Origin: DATKNA01 sp963786765
Lineage (GTDB): Bacteria; Actinomycetota; Actinomycetes; Actinomycetales; Kineosporiaceae
NCBI GenBank assembly: GCA_963786765.1
Contig: CAWBAJ010000010.1
Coordinates: forward strand, 62,001 to 126,000
Direction of reading: 5' to 3'
Length of the DNA: 64,000 nucleotides
The translations under genes were made by a program, and so were the position numbers. A model generated the notes under the pieces. The model was not told where the DNA came from, made no database searches, and saw only the letters and a program-made list of their open reading frames with translations. Numbering within the stretch: position 1 is the stretch's first letter; the number at the start of each line of letters is the position of its first letter. This document shows, in pieces, positions 35,479 to 44,085 of the stretch.

Positions 35479-36205
35479 CTACTGCCCGTACTCGCCGCGG
35501 CCGGATCGTAGCTGGCGGGGAGGGTTCGGAACGACGAGCAGCTCCTGCTTCATCCGGACCTGTGACTCCCGCGGGATGAATCCGTAGGCGCTGACCAGCG
35601 GCAGAATCCAGGAGTAGGGACCGATCAATGTACCGGGGGCCGTGGTGGCGTTGGCGCCCAGCCGGGCGTAGTCACCGATGACCGCACCGAAGAACTCCAC
35701 ATCGGTGGGGAACTTGAACTGGCCGCCGCCGAGCGTGACCGCGTCCTGAGCGAAGCGCCGGTTGGTGAGGATGACGCCCGATCCGATGCGTCCTCCCTTG
35801 CCCACGACCGAGTCCCCGACGAAGGACCCGCTCTGGAGCTTGGCTCCGGACATGCACACAGAGTTCTTGATCTCCGCCGTGTGCCCTACGACGCAACCAT
35901 CGCCGAGAATGGTGCCGGCACGGAGCTGGGCGCCGTGATGAATCGAACAGTCCGCCCCGATGAACACTGGGCCGACGATGTCCACGCCCGACTGGATGTG
36001 GCTCCCCTTCCCCACGTACACGGGACCCTGGATCGTCACCCCCTGGTCCATCGAGCCCAGTAAGTTCGCTGTCGTCCCCCAGCCATTCATTCAGTCGCTG
36101 GAGCCGGTCACCAGCAAGGGCCAGAGGCGACGCGTCGACCTCGGCCAAAGGGAACGGCAGCGTCTCGTCCCCCTCGAAGAAGTATCTCAGAGTAAGAGAC
36201 TCCAT
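35479..36205 (-). pseudogene. Hexapeptide-repeat (left-handed beta-helix) acyl/nucleotidyl-transferase-like protein, frameshifted
   Basis: About 241 residues if repaired. It starts at ATG 36205 behind AGGAAA (MESLTLRYFFEGDETLPFPL). After EWLGDD the frame slips near 36056-36060, and the rest continues one frame over: NLLGSMDQGVTIQGPVYVGK, then a run of hexapeptide turns (VDIVGPVFIGADCSIHHGAQ, IKNSVCMSGAKLQSGSFVGD, GARLGANATTAPGT-like end). The middle resembles the beta-helix of GlmU/sugar-1-phosphate nucleotidyltransferases, but no N-terminal Rossmann nucleotidyltransferase domain is present. The slip is repaired by removing one base from gacgacagcg. Probably acts on a nucleotide sugar; the exact substrate is unknown. 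Confidence 0.7.
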
Positions 36206-36208
36206 CAC

Positions 36209-36879
36209 TTTCCTCTCATCGGCTGTCCGGGCGTGAGATCGGTTTGCGTCCAGCGTCGCGCCCCCTCTGCGCTCGCCGGACGCAGGCTCGCCGCGCTCGA
36301 TCCTGCCAGACGGGACACCTCGTGGGGGCGGCGGACGGAACAGGACCAGCGCGTGGCGGCGGGATCATGCCTCGCACCACGCTGTTGCTCGGACCGGGTG
36401 TGCTGTCGGGACAGTTAGGTGCTCAGCCCTCGGCGATTGACGGGGCCCGACCCCTCGAGTCCGCAGGGGAGCGCTCGCGCCGAGCACCGAGGGCGCCGGC
36501 CTCACAGGCGGCACCGGGTGCCGAGGAAATGCTCTTGGAAGCGAAAGTCCTACCGGCACGAAATCGCCCGCATGACCTGCATGCAGTGAGCGAGCGGCGC
36601 GACGGACTACGCTGTCCCGCTTCAGGAGGTACCGAGCGGTCCGACAATCGAATGTGCTCGCCGAGTTATTGGATCTGGTGGGAGGCCAGTCATCGCGAAG
36701 GAGAGCCCGGCCTATTTCATTCGGGGCCGGTTCCGGGTCACGCAGCCGACGGCGTCTCCGGACGGTCGACCGACCCCGCTCGCGCTGTAGCGGGTATGGG
36801 CTTCTCCTCGACGGATGTGACGGCTGTTCATCTCAGAGGGTGGCCCAGCGTCAGTTGATCTCTCGAGTCCGGCGCCCGG
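36209..36879. other. 670-bp stretch without a convincing gene
   Basis: Several frames stay open in both directions, but none has a recognisable motif, a good ribosome-binding site or an actinobacterial codon pattern. No repeat, tRNA-like fold or strong hairpin was noticed. It may be an eroded remnant of former genes. Confidence 0.5.
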
Positions 36880-37056
36880 TCAGGACGCCAGCCGCCGCCT
36901 CGTCGGGGTCTGACGTGGATCCGGGCTCAACCAGCGGGCCGGCCGTCGGCGGGCGGCTGGAGGTTCCTGGTCCTCGAGCCACCGCAGGCAGTCCTCCCTC
37001 GTGTCCCGCAGCGTGGCCATCGCAACCTCGTAGGCCAAGCGGTCCTTTTGGTCCAT
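36880..37056 (-). CDS. Small unknown protein with strong ribosome-binding site
   Basis: 58 residues from ATG 37056, preceded by AGGGGAGGCGAC. The first 30 residues form a charged amphipathic helix (MDQKDRLAYEVAMATLRDTR, EDCLRWLEDQE), followed by an Arg/Pro-rich tail. The good initiation site and actinobacterial codon use support a real gene. No family recognised. The YccF gene is divergent, about 135 bases away. Confidence 0.6.
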   Translation of the reverse strand: MDQKDRLAYEVAMATLRDTREDCLRWLEDQEPPAARRRPARWLSPDPRQTPTRRRLAS

Positions 37057-37191
37057 GTCGCCTCCCCTGAACGCGTGACTGCCTCGCGAGGGGAACAACG
37101 CTGGGACGAAGCCGGGCGTTACGGACGCGCCCGAGCCGTGCCGGCGACGCGCGTGGGGAACTGCCGGCGGCGCCGGCTCGTCAGCACCTTC

Positions 37192-37635
37192 GTGAACGGG
37201 ATCCGGCTGGTCCTCAACGTCGTGTGGCTCGTGCTGCACGGCTGGGTCCTCGCGCTGGCGTACCTGCTCGCAGGCCTGGTGGCCTGCCTGCTCGTCGTCA
37301 CCATCCCGTTCGGCATCGCCTCGTTCCGGCTGGCCGGCTACGCCGCCTGGCCCTTCGGCCGCACGACGGTGCCCGCGCCCGGCGCGGGGGCGGCATCGAC
37401 CGTCGGCAACGTGGTGTGGTTCGTGGTCGTCGGCTGGTGGCTTTCGTTGCTCCACGTGGTGGCGGGAGTCGCCTACTGCCTGACGATCATCGGCATCCCG
37501 TTCGGCATCGCACTGTTCAAGCTCGCTCTCGTGGGGCTCTTCCCGCTCGGCAAGCAGGTGGTCGTCCTGGACGCGCCCTTGAGCCGGTCTGCCATCGAAT
37601 CCGCCCGTGATCAGGGAGTCGCGCTGCGGAAATAG
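37192..37635 (+). CDS. YccF-domain (DUF307) inner-membrane protein
   Basis: About 147 residues from GTG 37192, chosen because the YccF fold begins here (NGIRLVLNVVWLVLHGW); GTG 37153 or an earlier start would add a basic tail. Two copies of the YccF repeat are clear: CLLVVTIPFGIASFRLAGYA with AWPFG, and CLTIIGIPFGIALFKLALVG with LFPLG. Each carries transmembrane helices and the conserved (T/I)IPFGI-A-F motif. Function of the family is poorly defined. The end of the gene overlaps a decayed SDR fragment on the other strand. Confidence 0.85.
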   Translation: MNGIRLVLNVVWLVLHGWVLALAYLLAGLVACLLVVTIPFGIASFRLAGYAAWPFGRTTVPAPGAGAASTVGNVVWFVVVGWWLSLLHVVAGVAYCLTIIGIPFGIALFKLALVGLFPLGKQVVVLDAPLSRSAIESARDQGVALRK

Positions 37636-37799
37636 TGGCCCTGCCGGAGGTCGTCGAGGAGACGGGGACTGGTCGGCTCCCAGCCCAGCAGCCCGCGGGT
37701 CAGAGCGGTGGCGATCTCGCACATCGGCACACCCTCCTCGGCGGAGGCAGGCAGCACGCTCCCGGGCTCCGCGGACTCCAGCGCGAGGCGGAACAGGCG
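37611..37799 (-). pseudogene. SDR/NAD-dependent epimerase C-terminal fragment
   Basis: Reading leftward from 37799: RLFRLALESAEPGSVLP, ASAEEGVPMCEIATALTRG, then LLGWEPTSPRLLDDLRQGHY and stop at 37611-37613. This is the C-terminal end of an extended SDR family (NAD-dependent epimerase/dehydratase-like). A roughly 35-residue section normally found between EIA and LTR is missing, and everything upstream of RLFR is gone. The break abuts the truncated TetR gene. Confidence 0.55.
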
Positions 37800-38042
37800 C
37801 TACTTCTCCGACAAGCGCGAGGTGCTCTTCCCCGCCGGGGACGAGTTCGCGTCGCTGTTCGTCGCCGGCCTCGCGGATGCGCCCGAGTCCGCGAGCCCGG
37901 GGCGAGCCTGACTGCCGAGACCGCCGTCGCCGTCTTCCGGATGGCGTTCGACCGCTGGCTGGGCGCGGAGGACGACCGGGCCTTCGCCGACCACATTCGC
38001 GAGTCGCTCGACGCCGTCCGCAGCTTGACCAGGACGACCTGA
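37798..38042 (+). pseudogene. TetR-family regulator fragment (N-terminus lost, frameshifted)
   Basis: From 37798, RYFSDKREVLFPAGDEFASL matches the third helix and following turn of TetR DNA-binding domains; the first two helices are absent. The frame slips near 37905, and TAETAVAVFRMAFDRWLG, then FADHIRESLDAVRSL continue to the stop at 38040-38042. Both the truncation and the slip make it non-functional. Confidence 0.55.
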
Positions 38043-38131
38043 CCGGGAGCCGGACCACTCGCTCGCGCCTGCGCACTCGCAGTGCAGGGCGGCTCACGTT
38101 CAGGAGTCGGGGAGAAGGAAGTGCTCCTGCC

Positions 38132-38174
38132 GACCGTATGTGCTGCCCCACCCGGTGGGGCAGCACATACGGTC
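38132..38174. repeat. Perfect 21-bp inverted repeat
   Basis: Arms 38132-38152 and 38154-38174 (starting GACCGTATGTGCTGCC) are exact reverse complements around a single C. It lies in the 257-base gap between the TetR fragment and the 3' end of the intact TetR gene. It could act as a bidirectional terminator (no T-run), or mark a recombination or protein-binding site. Confidence 0.85.
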
Positions 38175-38299
38175 CCAAAGGGCACCTCCCCTCCCCACCT
38201 CTCCTCTCCCGAGAAGGGCGCCGCGGACGTTGGCCGTGTGCGCGCTCGCCGTCGCGCTTACGCCTGGACCGGCGGGCGCTCGCTGCTGGCGGCTGCGTC

Positions 38300-38974
38300 T
38301 CAGCCGGAGGGCTGCAGCTCGCGCAGGCCGCGCAGGAGCAGGTCCAGACCGCCCGCGCGCCACCGAAGGGAGTTGTCACAGCTGGTCAGCGGCAGCGCCG
38401 CCTCGAGGACGTGCGGGTACCGCTTCGGCGAGAGGGCCTGCAGGGAGGCCCACTTGCCGCGCAGCCGCGCGTCCCGGGCCTCGTCGTCCTCCTGGCCGTA
38501 CATCGCCCCCGGCTCGCCGGTGACGAGACCGACGATGAAGAGCAGAGCGTAGATCGCCTGCTGGGCGGCCTGCTCCGCAGAGAAGCCAGCCTCCCTGAGC
38601 AGGCCGAGCACGCGTTCGGTCAGCTCGAGACCCGGCTCGGACTGCAGGATGCGGGTCTTCACGACGTCCGTCACCGACGGATGCGCCGCCAGGACGGCGA
38701 CCAGCTGCTCCAGGACGTCGTGCAGGCGCTCGTCCCACGGCCGGGACCCGTCGTCCGCCGGCAGCGCCACCTGGGAGAGCACGAGCTCGGCGACGCCGTC
38801 GAGCAGCCGCTCCTTGTCCTCGAAGTGCCAGTACAGAGCCATCGGCGTGACGCCGAGGTCGGTCGCCAGCCGCCGGATCGTGAGGGCCTCGATGCCGTCG
38901 GCGTCCGCCATCGCCAGGGCCCGCTCGGTCACGGTCTCGCGGCTGAGCCGCTCCTTCGCCGTCCTCGTCGCCAT
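38300..38974 (-). CDS. TetR-family transcriptional repressor
   Basis: 224 residues from ATG 38974; longer in-frame starts to 39166 run through the operator region and are unlikely. HTH: ERALAMADADGIEALTIRRL, ATDLGVTPMALYWHFEDKER, the form seen in TetR(D)-type repressors, followed by a TetR_C-like ligand domain (LHDVLEQLVAVLAAHPSV, AEQAAQQAIYALLFIVGLVT). It probably represses the divergent MFS pump and itself through sites in the 79-base gap. A drug or metabolite probably relieves repression. Confidence 0.9.
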   Translation of the reverse strand: MATRTAKERLSRETVTERALAMADADGIEALTIRRLATDLGVTPMALYWHFEDKERLLDGVAELVLSQVALPADDGSRPWDERLHDVLEQLVAVLAAHPSVTDVVKTRILQSEPGLELTERVLGLLREAGFSAEQAAQQAIYALLFIVGLVTGEPGAMYGQEDDEARDARLRGKWASLQALSPKRYPHVLEAALPLTSCDNSLRWRAGGLDLLLRGLRELQPSG

Positions 38975-39050
38975 GTTGACAACTATACGCCGTACATGCT
39001 TGCCTGTGCCAGGTACACATACAGCGTATAGGTACAGCGTAGATGGAGAC
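38975..39050. promoter_or_regulatory. Divergent promoter region with three TACxxCGTA operator-like sites
   Basis: TACGCCGTA (38986-38994), TACAGCGTA (39020-39028) and TACAGCGTA (39033-39041) occur between the divergent TetR and MFS genes; CTATACGC (38983) and GCGTATAG (39024) are also reverse complements. TTGACA at 38976-38981 could be a -35 element. Likely TetR binding sites. Confidence 0.6.
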
Positions 39051-39053
39051 ATG

Positions 39054-40520
39054 ATGGCACTCGCCGACAGAGGGACCCACACCCCAACCAAGAGTCGGAG
39101 CCGCAACCCCTGGGCCACGCTCACGGTCCTGGCGCTCGCACAGTTCATGGTGGTGCTCGACGTCACGATCGTGAACGTCGCCCTGCCCAGCCTGCAGGCC
39201 TCCCTGCACTTCTCCGCCGACGACCTGCAGTGGGTGATCAGCGCCTACACGCTGGCCTTCGGCGGGTTCCTGCTGCTCGGCGGCCGGCTTTCCGACCTGC
39301 TGGGCCGGCGACGGATCTTCTCCGCGGGCCTCGGGCTGTTCACCGTCGCGTCCCTCGCCGGCGGCCTGGCGTCGTCGCAGGGCGTTCTCATCGGCGTCCG
39401 CGCCGTCCAGGGATTCGGCGGAGCGCTCATGTCCGCCGCCGCACTCTCGATCCTCACCGTGACCTTCGCGAACGGCCGGCGGCGCAACATCGCCCTGGGC
39501 ATCTGGGGCGGGCTCGCCGGGCTCGGCGGCACCCTCGGGGTCGTCGCCGGCGGCATCCTCGTCGACGCGCTCGGGTGGGAGTGGGTGTTCTTCGTCAACG
39601 TCCCTATCGGGGTGCTCCTGCTCGCGCTGACGCCGGTGTACGTGCCCTCGAGCCGCGCGACCAGGACCGGCCCGAGGACGTTCGACATCGCCGGATCGGT
39701 GCTGGGCACGACCGGCGTCCTGGCCGTCATCTTCGGCGTGATCCGGGCCGAGCCGCTCGGCTGGGCCTCCTCCGAGGTGATCGTCGCGCTCGCCGCAGGC
39801 GTGGCGCTCCTGGCCGGGTTCGTCGCCGTGGAGTCGCGCTCGCCCGACCCGCTCGTGCCGCTGCGGCTGTTCCGCTCGCCCGGCTTGAGCAAAGCCACCG
39901 GCGCGCTGGCCCTCAACGGCGCGTCCTTCCTCGCCATGTTCTTCCTGACAGCGATCTACCTGCAGCAGGTCCGCGGGCTGTCCGCGCTCGCGACCGGACT
40001 GCAGTTCCTCCCGATGGGCTTCGCCGCCATCGCCGGCGCGCTGGTCACCTCGCAGCTGATCGCCCGGGTCGGCACCCGGCCCGTGCAAGCGGCGTCAGCC
40101 GTCGTCAGCGTCGTCGGGCTGCTGCTCCTGTCGCGGGCCGGCGCCTCCGGCAGCTACGTCACCGAGCTCCTGCCGGGCCTGGTGCTCTTCGGCGCGGGGA
40201 TCACCGGGATCGGCGTGCCCGCCCAGGTGGTCGCCGTCGCCGAGGCCGGCCAGGAGGACGCCGGCGCCGTCTCGGGCGTCGTCAACACCGGCTACCAGGT
40301 CGGCGGCGCACTGGGCCTGGCCGTGATCAGCACGCTGTCGACGTCCCTGGTGACGGAGCTGCTCGCGACCGGCACGTCCCAGGTCGAGGCGCTGACCGCC
40401 GGCTTCCAGCGCGGTCTGGAGATCGCGGCGATCCTCGCCGCGGTGAACGTGGGCCTGGCGCTGTGGTCACGTTCGCTGGTGCCGGACGCCGACGAGCTGG
40501 CCGAGCTCGCCGTCGCCTGA
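39054..40520 (+). CDS. MFS drug efflux transporter, DHA2 (14-TM) family
   Basis: 488 residues from ATG 39054 (ATG 39051 is adjacent; GGAG at 39045 fits 39054 better). Motifs of proton-coupled DHA2 pumps are visible: LDVTIVNVALPSLQ in TM1 (motif D1), GGRLSDLLGRRRIF (motif A) and RAVQGFGGALMSAAALSILT (motif B). The number of hydrophobic segments fits 14. It is divergent from a TetR repressor, the usual arrangement for inducible multidrug efflux. Substrate unknown. Confidence 0.92.
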   Translation: MALADRGTHTPTKSRSRNPWATLTVLALAQFMVVLDVTIVNVALPSLQASLHFSADDLQWVISAYTLAFGGFLLLGGRLSDLLGRRRIFSAGLGLFTVASLAGGLASSQGVLIGVRAVQGFGGALMSAAALSILTVTFANGRRRNIALGIWGGLAGLGGTLGVVAGGILVDALGWEWVFFVNVPIGVLLLALTPVYVPSSRATRTGPRTFDIAGSVLGTTGVLAVIFGVIRAEPLGWASSEVIVALAAGVALLAGFVAVESRSPDPLVPLRLFRSPGLSKATGALALNGASFLAMFFLTAIYLQQVRGLSALATGLQFLPMGFAAIAGALVTSQLIARVGTRPVQAASAVVSVVGLLLLSRAGASGSYVTELLPGLVLFGAGITGIGVPAQVVAVAEAGQEDAGAVSGVVNTGYQVGGALGLAVISTLSTSLVTELLATGTSQVEALTAGFQRGLEIAAILAAVNVGLALWSRSLVPDADELAELAVA

Positions 40521-40678
40521 TCCCCGCCGCCCGACCCATGGTCGTCACCGCCAATCCCCCGCGCCTCATCAAGCAAGCAACTGAGGGCCTGGACGAGTGA
40601 GCGATCCCCGGTAGGCAGGAACGCCGCCGACGACGTCGGGGTCTGCGCGACGGCGGCCTGGTAGGTCGGATTCTCCGG

Positions 40679-43600
40679 TCAACGCCGTGCAGGCGACCGC
40701 CGGCGTGCGATCAGGTCGCCGATGGTCGAGATCGGCGGCAGGAGAACGAGAAGGATCACGACGGGCCACAGCCAGTGGTACTTGTCGAGGGCCGGCACGG
40801 CCGTTGCGCTCAACCACGAATAGACCTTTTGCCACAACCATGGCAACCACGGCGCCAACAGCAGGAGCAGCAGGGCCAGGGCGAGGATGATGCGCACGGC
40901 GTCGAAGGTCTTGGGGCCGACTCCGAATCCCAGCACGACCGCCCCTGTCGCGAAGATCACCAGACCCGTGAGGCCCAGCACGGTGATGTTCGTGAGCAAC
41001 GCGAGGGTTCCACCGACGAGCATGGCGAGGCCCACGAGCGTCATCGCTCGATGACCACCTCGGGTCCGGTCCGCCACCGTGTAGGCGGTGCGTGTGATGG
41101 TACGGGCGGTGACGAACGTGGGCTTCAGCGACGCGGGTGGCGTTCCCACACCTGTTCCAGCTGCCGTTGCGACTGCGGCGGCCTGCGTCGCGGTGCGAAC
41201 GAACAGCGGAGTGCGGGCCTCGGCTTCTGCGACGATCGTCTCCCTGGCCACGGGACTGCCGTCGAGAAGCTTGCGCACCTGATCGGTCGAGGACCAGTCG
41301 GCCGTCTTCAGTTCCGTCAACCACGCGGCCCCGGCGGTCGACGGTGTCCCGTCCCCCGGCCTGACTGCCATCTGGGACGCCAGAATGGGCAGCTCCTCGG
41401 CTGCGATGGACTTCTGGAGCACGGCTGCTACCCGCAGCGCCAGCTGGGGGAGACTCGGCGGGAGTGGCTTCGACTCGTCGTCGAGGAAGCTCAGGTCCTC
41501 GACCTGATCCCGGGGGATCTCCTCGCCCACTGCCGTCGCCAGTCGGGCCAGAAACGTGTCGGCCCTGTTCGGCCCCACTCCGTCGTTCTCCAGCACCGCG
41601 AGGATGCGTCGCGGGTCGAGCAAGACGTGCACCAGCCAGCCGCACCCGTCCAGGCGCCCCCACATCCAGTCGTTGGACCGCCAGGACGGCTTGTAGAAGG
41701 CGCCGAAGTGGTGCAGCTGCATCCCGGTGAGCTTGCTCTCGGCAGTGGCGTGGCTCGGGGCGAGCAGCGTCCGGGTGTCGGCGCTGACCTGGATCAGCTC
41801 GACGGGCTGCGCCACCTCGATGAGGATCGGGAGCACCGAGCGGGTCGCGACGTGCAGATCGAGGAAACTGCCGACGACGTCGTCGTTCCGGTTGAAGAAC
41901 CCGAGGTAGTCGCCGAGCGCCGCGCCGGCAAGGGCGCGCCGCTGTATCAGTGGCACCCGCTCGGCCGACAGATCCGTCACGAGCTCGGGCACCGGGGCAT
42001 CCTTGACCAGCTGCTCCAGACACCCGCGGGCGCTCCGGTAGGTGTTCTCCAGGACTTTCCATGCCTCCTCGAGCGGCAGGTCGGCGCTCAAGGCGTTCCA
42101 GTAGGTGGCGGCCAGGGAGGTGATGACGTCGCTCTCCAACGACGGCCACGTCCCCGACGCGTCGTGTGTCCCGACCGCTTCCTGCAACTCCCGCTGGACT
42201 AGGTCCCGGATCGAGCCTGGCGCTGCGTCGCTGAGCGGACGGCTGGCGGACTTGCCCTGCTCGGCGAGGAAGTTGCGCTGCTGCAGCGTCGTCGCCACCA
42301 CTCGGCCCAGGCGAAGCATCCGCAGCAGTGTGGCCTTCGCGCTCTCGAACGCCGGCCGTCCCAGCGCCACGGCGCTGCCGACCACGTCTCGGGGGCCTGG
42401 CGAAGCCTCCGGCCAGTTCTTCATGACGACTTCTCGGGCGCGCGAGCGCAAGGCGATGTCTCGGTCCAGGGCCGGCGCCGCTTGCCACTCCGGCGGAAGC
42501 CGGACCGTGCCCGCCAGGGTGCTCATCTGACGGGAGAGCTCGGCGACCAGTGGAGCGACGATCCAGGTCCCTTGACGCAACCTGTAGTCACGCCACGCGG
42601 CCCGGTCGCTGAGCCACTGGTCCTGCCCGAGCCGGCTGCCGAGGGCGGCCATCCGGCGACCGGTGTCGGCGGCGGACCCGACCCGGTCGTTGTGCTCCTT
42701 GATCGCAGCGAGGTCCGCAGCGATCGACTGGTTCAATGTGGCGCCGAGGTCCTGCCTCAGTGCCTCGGCAAGGCCGAGAGGGTTGGCCCGCCGGTCCTCC
42801 TCCGAAGTCTTGGAAGGGCCCGTCGACGGCACGACGTAGAGCAGCGCGCGCCGCACTTCGCGGTCGGCCGAGCGGTTGAACATCCGCTGCAGGAGGGGGG
42901 CTATCGGCCGGTTGGCGAGGAGGCCCCCGTCGGCCGCCCAGTGCGCCCGGGTCGCGTTCGAGAACGGCGACATGTCCGGGTGCTGCGGATCCGGGCCTGC
43001 CGGCTGCCCGAACGGGAGGAAGGAGGGTTCGAAAGCAGCGGGGAAGGAGGCGCTGCTCCGAGCGGCCAGCGCGAGCGATGGACCGATACCTCCGCTGGTG
43101 AGATCCGACGTCGTGAAATGGAACAATCCGTGGTGGTCGGTGTCCTCGATCTCGGTCCCGTAGTCGTCCGTGAACCGCCCGGTCTCCGGCGAGAGCAGAG
43201 TCGTCGTGATGAAGACGTCGGTCTCCGGGGTGGCGGACGAGACCGTGCCCGGCGTGCCTGCCGGGGATGGCGCCTGTTCGAGCAATCTGGCGATGCCGGA
43301 GTTCAGTGCGGCCAGCATCTGGCCGTCTCCCTTGAGCAGGGAGGGCGGAGACTGTTCCGCGGGATCCCGCATGAGCTTGCCGAAGTCGCCCGCCTCGAGC
43401 CAGATCTCGCGCAATGGAGCGAGATCGAGACCGCGCGCGTTGGCGAGCCCGAGCAGGACGCTGTTGATGCCTCCGGCGCTGGTCCCCGCAAGGACGTCGA
43501 CCGCGACCTCGGCGTCCACCAGATCCAGTAAGCGCCGGTAGAGCCGCCGGACCTTGTCCTGGTCGGGCGTGGTCGCGTCCTCGTCCTGGCCGACGATCCG

Positions 43601-43876
43601 GCGGCGTTCACTGGCCTGCACCAGCAGGTTCAGTTCCCGGGCGACGCCGCCCATCCAGATCGCAAGGCTGACCCCACCGGTGAATGCCAGCGCGAATCGC
43701 ACCTCTTGGGTCGACAGGCTGCGCGGCCTCGGGTCGTCAGGCGGGCCCGTCAGCTCCTGGACGAGTTCTTCCCGCTTGGCGTCGAACCCCGGACCGGCCG
43801 GCTGCGGAGGTGCGGCGGTGGTCTGCTCCGCCGGGGGGACGGGCTGGGACGGCGGGGTTCCGGCCGGGGCCGTCAT
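40679..43876 (-). CDS. Patatin-like phospholipase (DUF3376 type) with C-terminal membrane segments
   Basis: 1065 residues from ATG 43876 (a longer frame reaches 43933). Patatin catalytic parts are complete: oxyanion-hole GGVSLA (67-72), nucleophile elbow GTSAG with Ser133, and the DGG motif with Asp316. The roughly 500-residue middle is the DUF3376-like extension. The last 150 residues contain about four hydrophobic helices (LVGLAMLVGGTLALLTNITV, then VIFATGAVVLGFGVG, LALALLLLLLAPWLPWL), so the lipase would be membrane-anchored by its C-terminus. It hydrolyses acyl esters of phospholipids. GC bias is weaker than in the eCIS genes. Confidence 0.87.
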   Translation of the reverse strand: MTAPAGTPPSQPVPPAEQTTAAPPQPAGPGFDAKREELVQELTGPPDDPRPRSLSTQEVRFALAFTGGVSLAIWMGGVARELNLLVQASERRRIVGQDEDATTPDQDKVRRLYRRLLDLVDAEVAVDVLAGTSAGGINSVLLGLANARGLDLAPLREIWLEAGDFGKLMRDPAEQSPPSLLKGDGQMLAALNSGIARLLEQAPSPAGTPGTVSSATPETDVFITTTLLSPETGRFTDDYGTEIEDTDHHGLFHFTTSDLTSGGIGPSLALAARSSASFPAAFEPSFLPFGQPAGPDPQHPDMSPFSNATRAHWAADGGLLANRPIAPLLQRMFNRSADREVRRALLYVVPSTGPSKTSEEDRRANPLGLAEALRQDLGATLNQSIAADLAAIKEHNDRVGSAADTGRRMAALGSRLGQDQWLSDRAAWRDYRLRQGTWIVAPLVAELSRQMSTLAGTVRLPPEWQAAPALDRDIALRSRAREVVMKNWPEASPGPRDVVGSAVALGRPAFESAKATLLRMLRLGRVVATTLQQRNFLAEQGKSASRPLSDAAPGSIRDLVQRELQEAVGTHDASGTWPSLESDVITSLAATYWNALSADLPLEEAWKVLENTYRSARGCLEQLVKDAPVPELVTDLSAERVPLIQRRALAGAALGDYLGFFNRNDDVVGSFLDLHVATRSVLPILIEVAQPVELIQVSADTRTLLAPSHATAESKLTGMQLHHFGAFYKPSWRSNDWMWGRLDGCGWLVHVLLDPRRILAVLENDGVGPNRADTFLARLATAVGEEIPRDQVEDLSFLDDESKPLPPSLPQLALRVAAVLQKSIAAEELPILASQMAVRPGDGTPSTAGAAWLTELKTADWSSTDQVRKLLDGSPVARETIVAEAEARTPLFVRTATQAAAVATAAGTGVGTPPASLKPTFVTARTITRTAYTVADRTRGGHRAMTLVGLAMLVGGTLALLTNITVLGLTGLVIFATGAVVLGFGVGPKTFDAVRIILALALLLLLLAPWLPWLWQKVYSWLSATAVPALDKYHWLWPVVILLVLLPPISTIGDLIARRRSPARR

Positions 43877-44085
43877 GACCCGTGCTCGCACGGCTGTTCC
43901 CAGCTCTTCCCCACCGCCATGTCGGCCCCTCACCCCGAAGCAGTCCGGGCGATCATTCTCGCCTCATCCCCGAAGGCTTAGATAGCCCTCGCTCCCGGCT
44001 CTCCCCCTTCAGCCATCGCGCCATGACCGCCGGGCACGTTCGCGGGCACGTCTGCGCTCCCCTGCCACCGGCAGTCCGCCTGCCT

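Noticed and set aside
36244..37070. Several open frames on both strands after the hexapeptide gene.
   Set aside because: No motif, poor codon pattern and no convincing ribosome site; only the small minus-strand gene at 36880-37056 has initiation support.
38975..39166. N-terminal extension of the TetR regulator to 39166.
   Set aside because: It would translate the operator/promoter region and overlap the divergent MFS start; ATG 38974 gives a normal TetR length.
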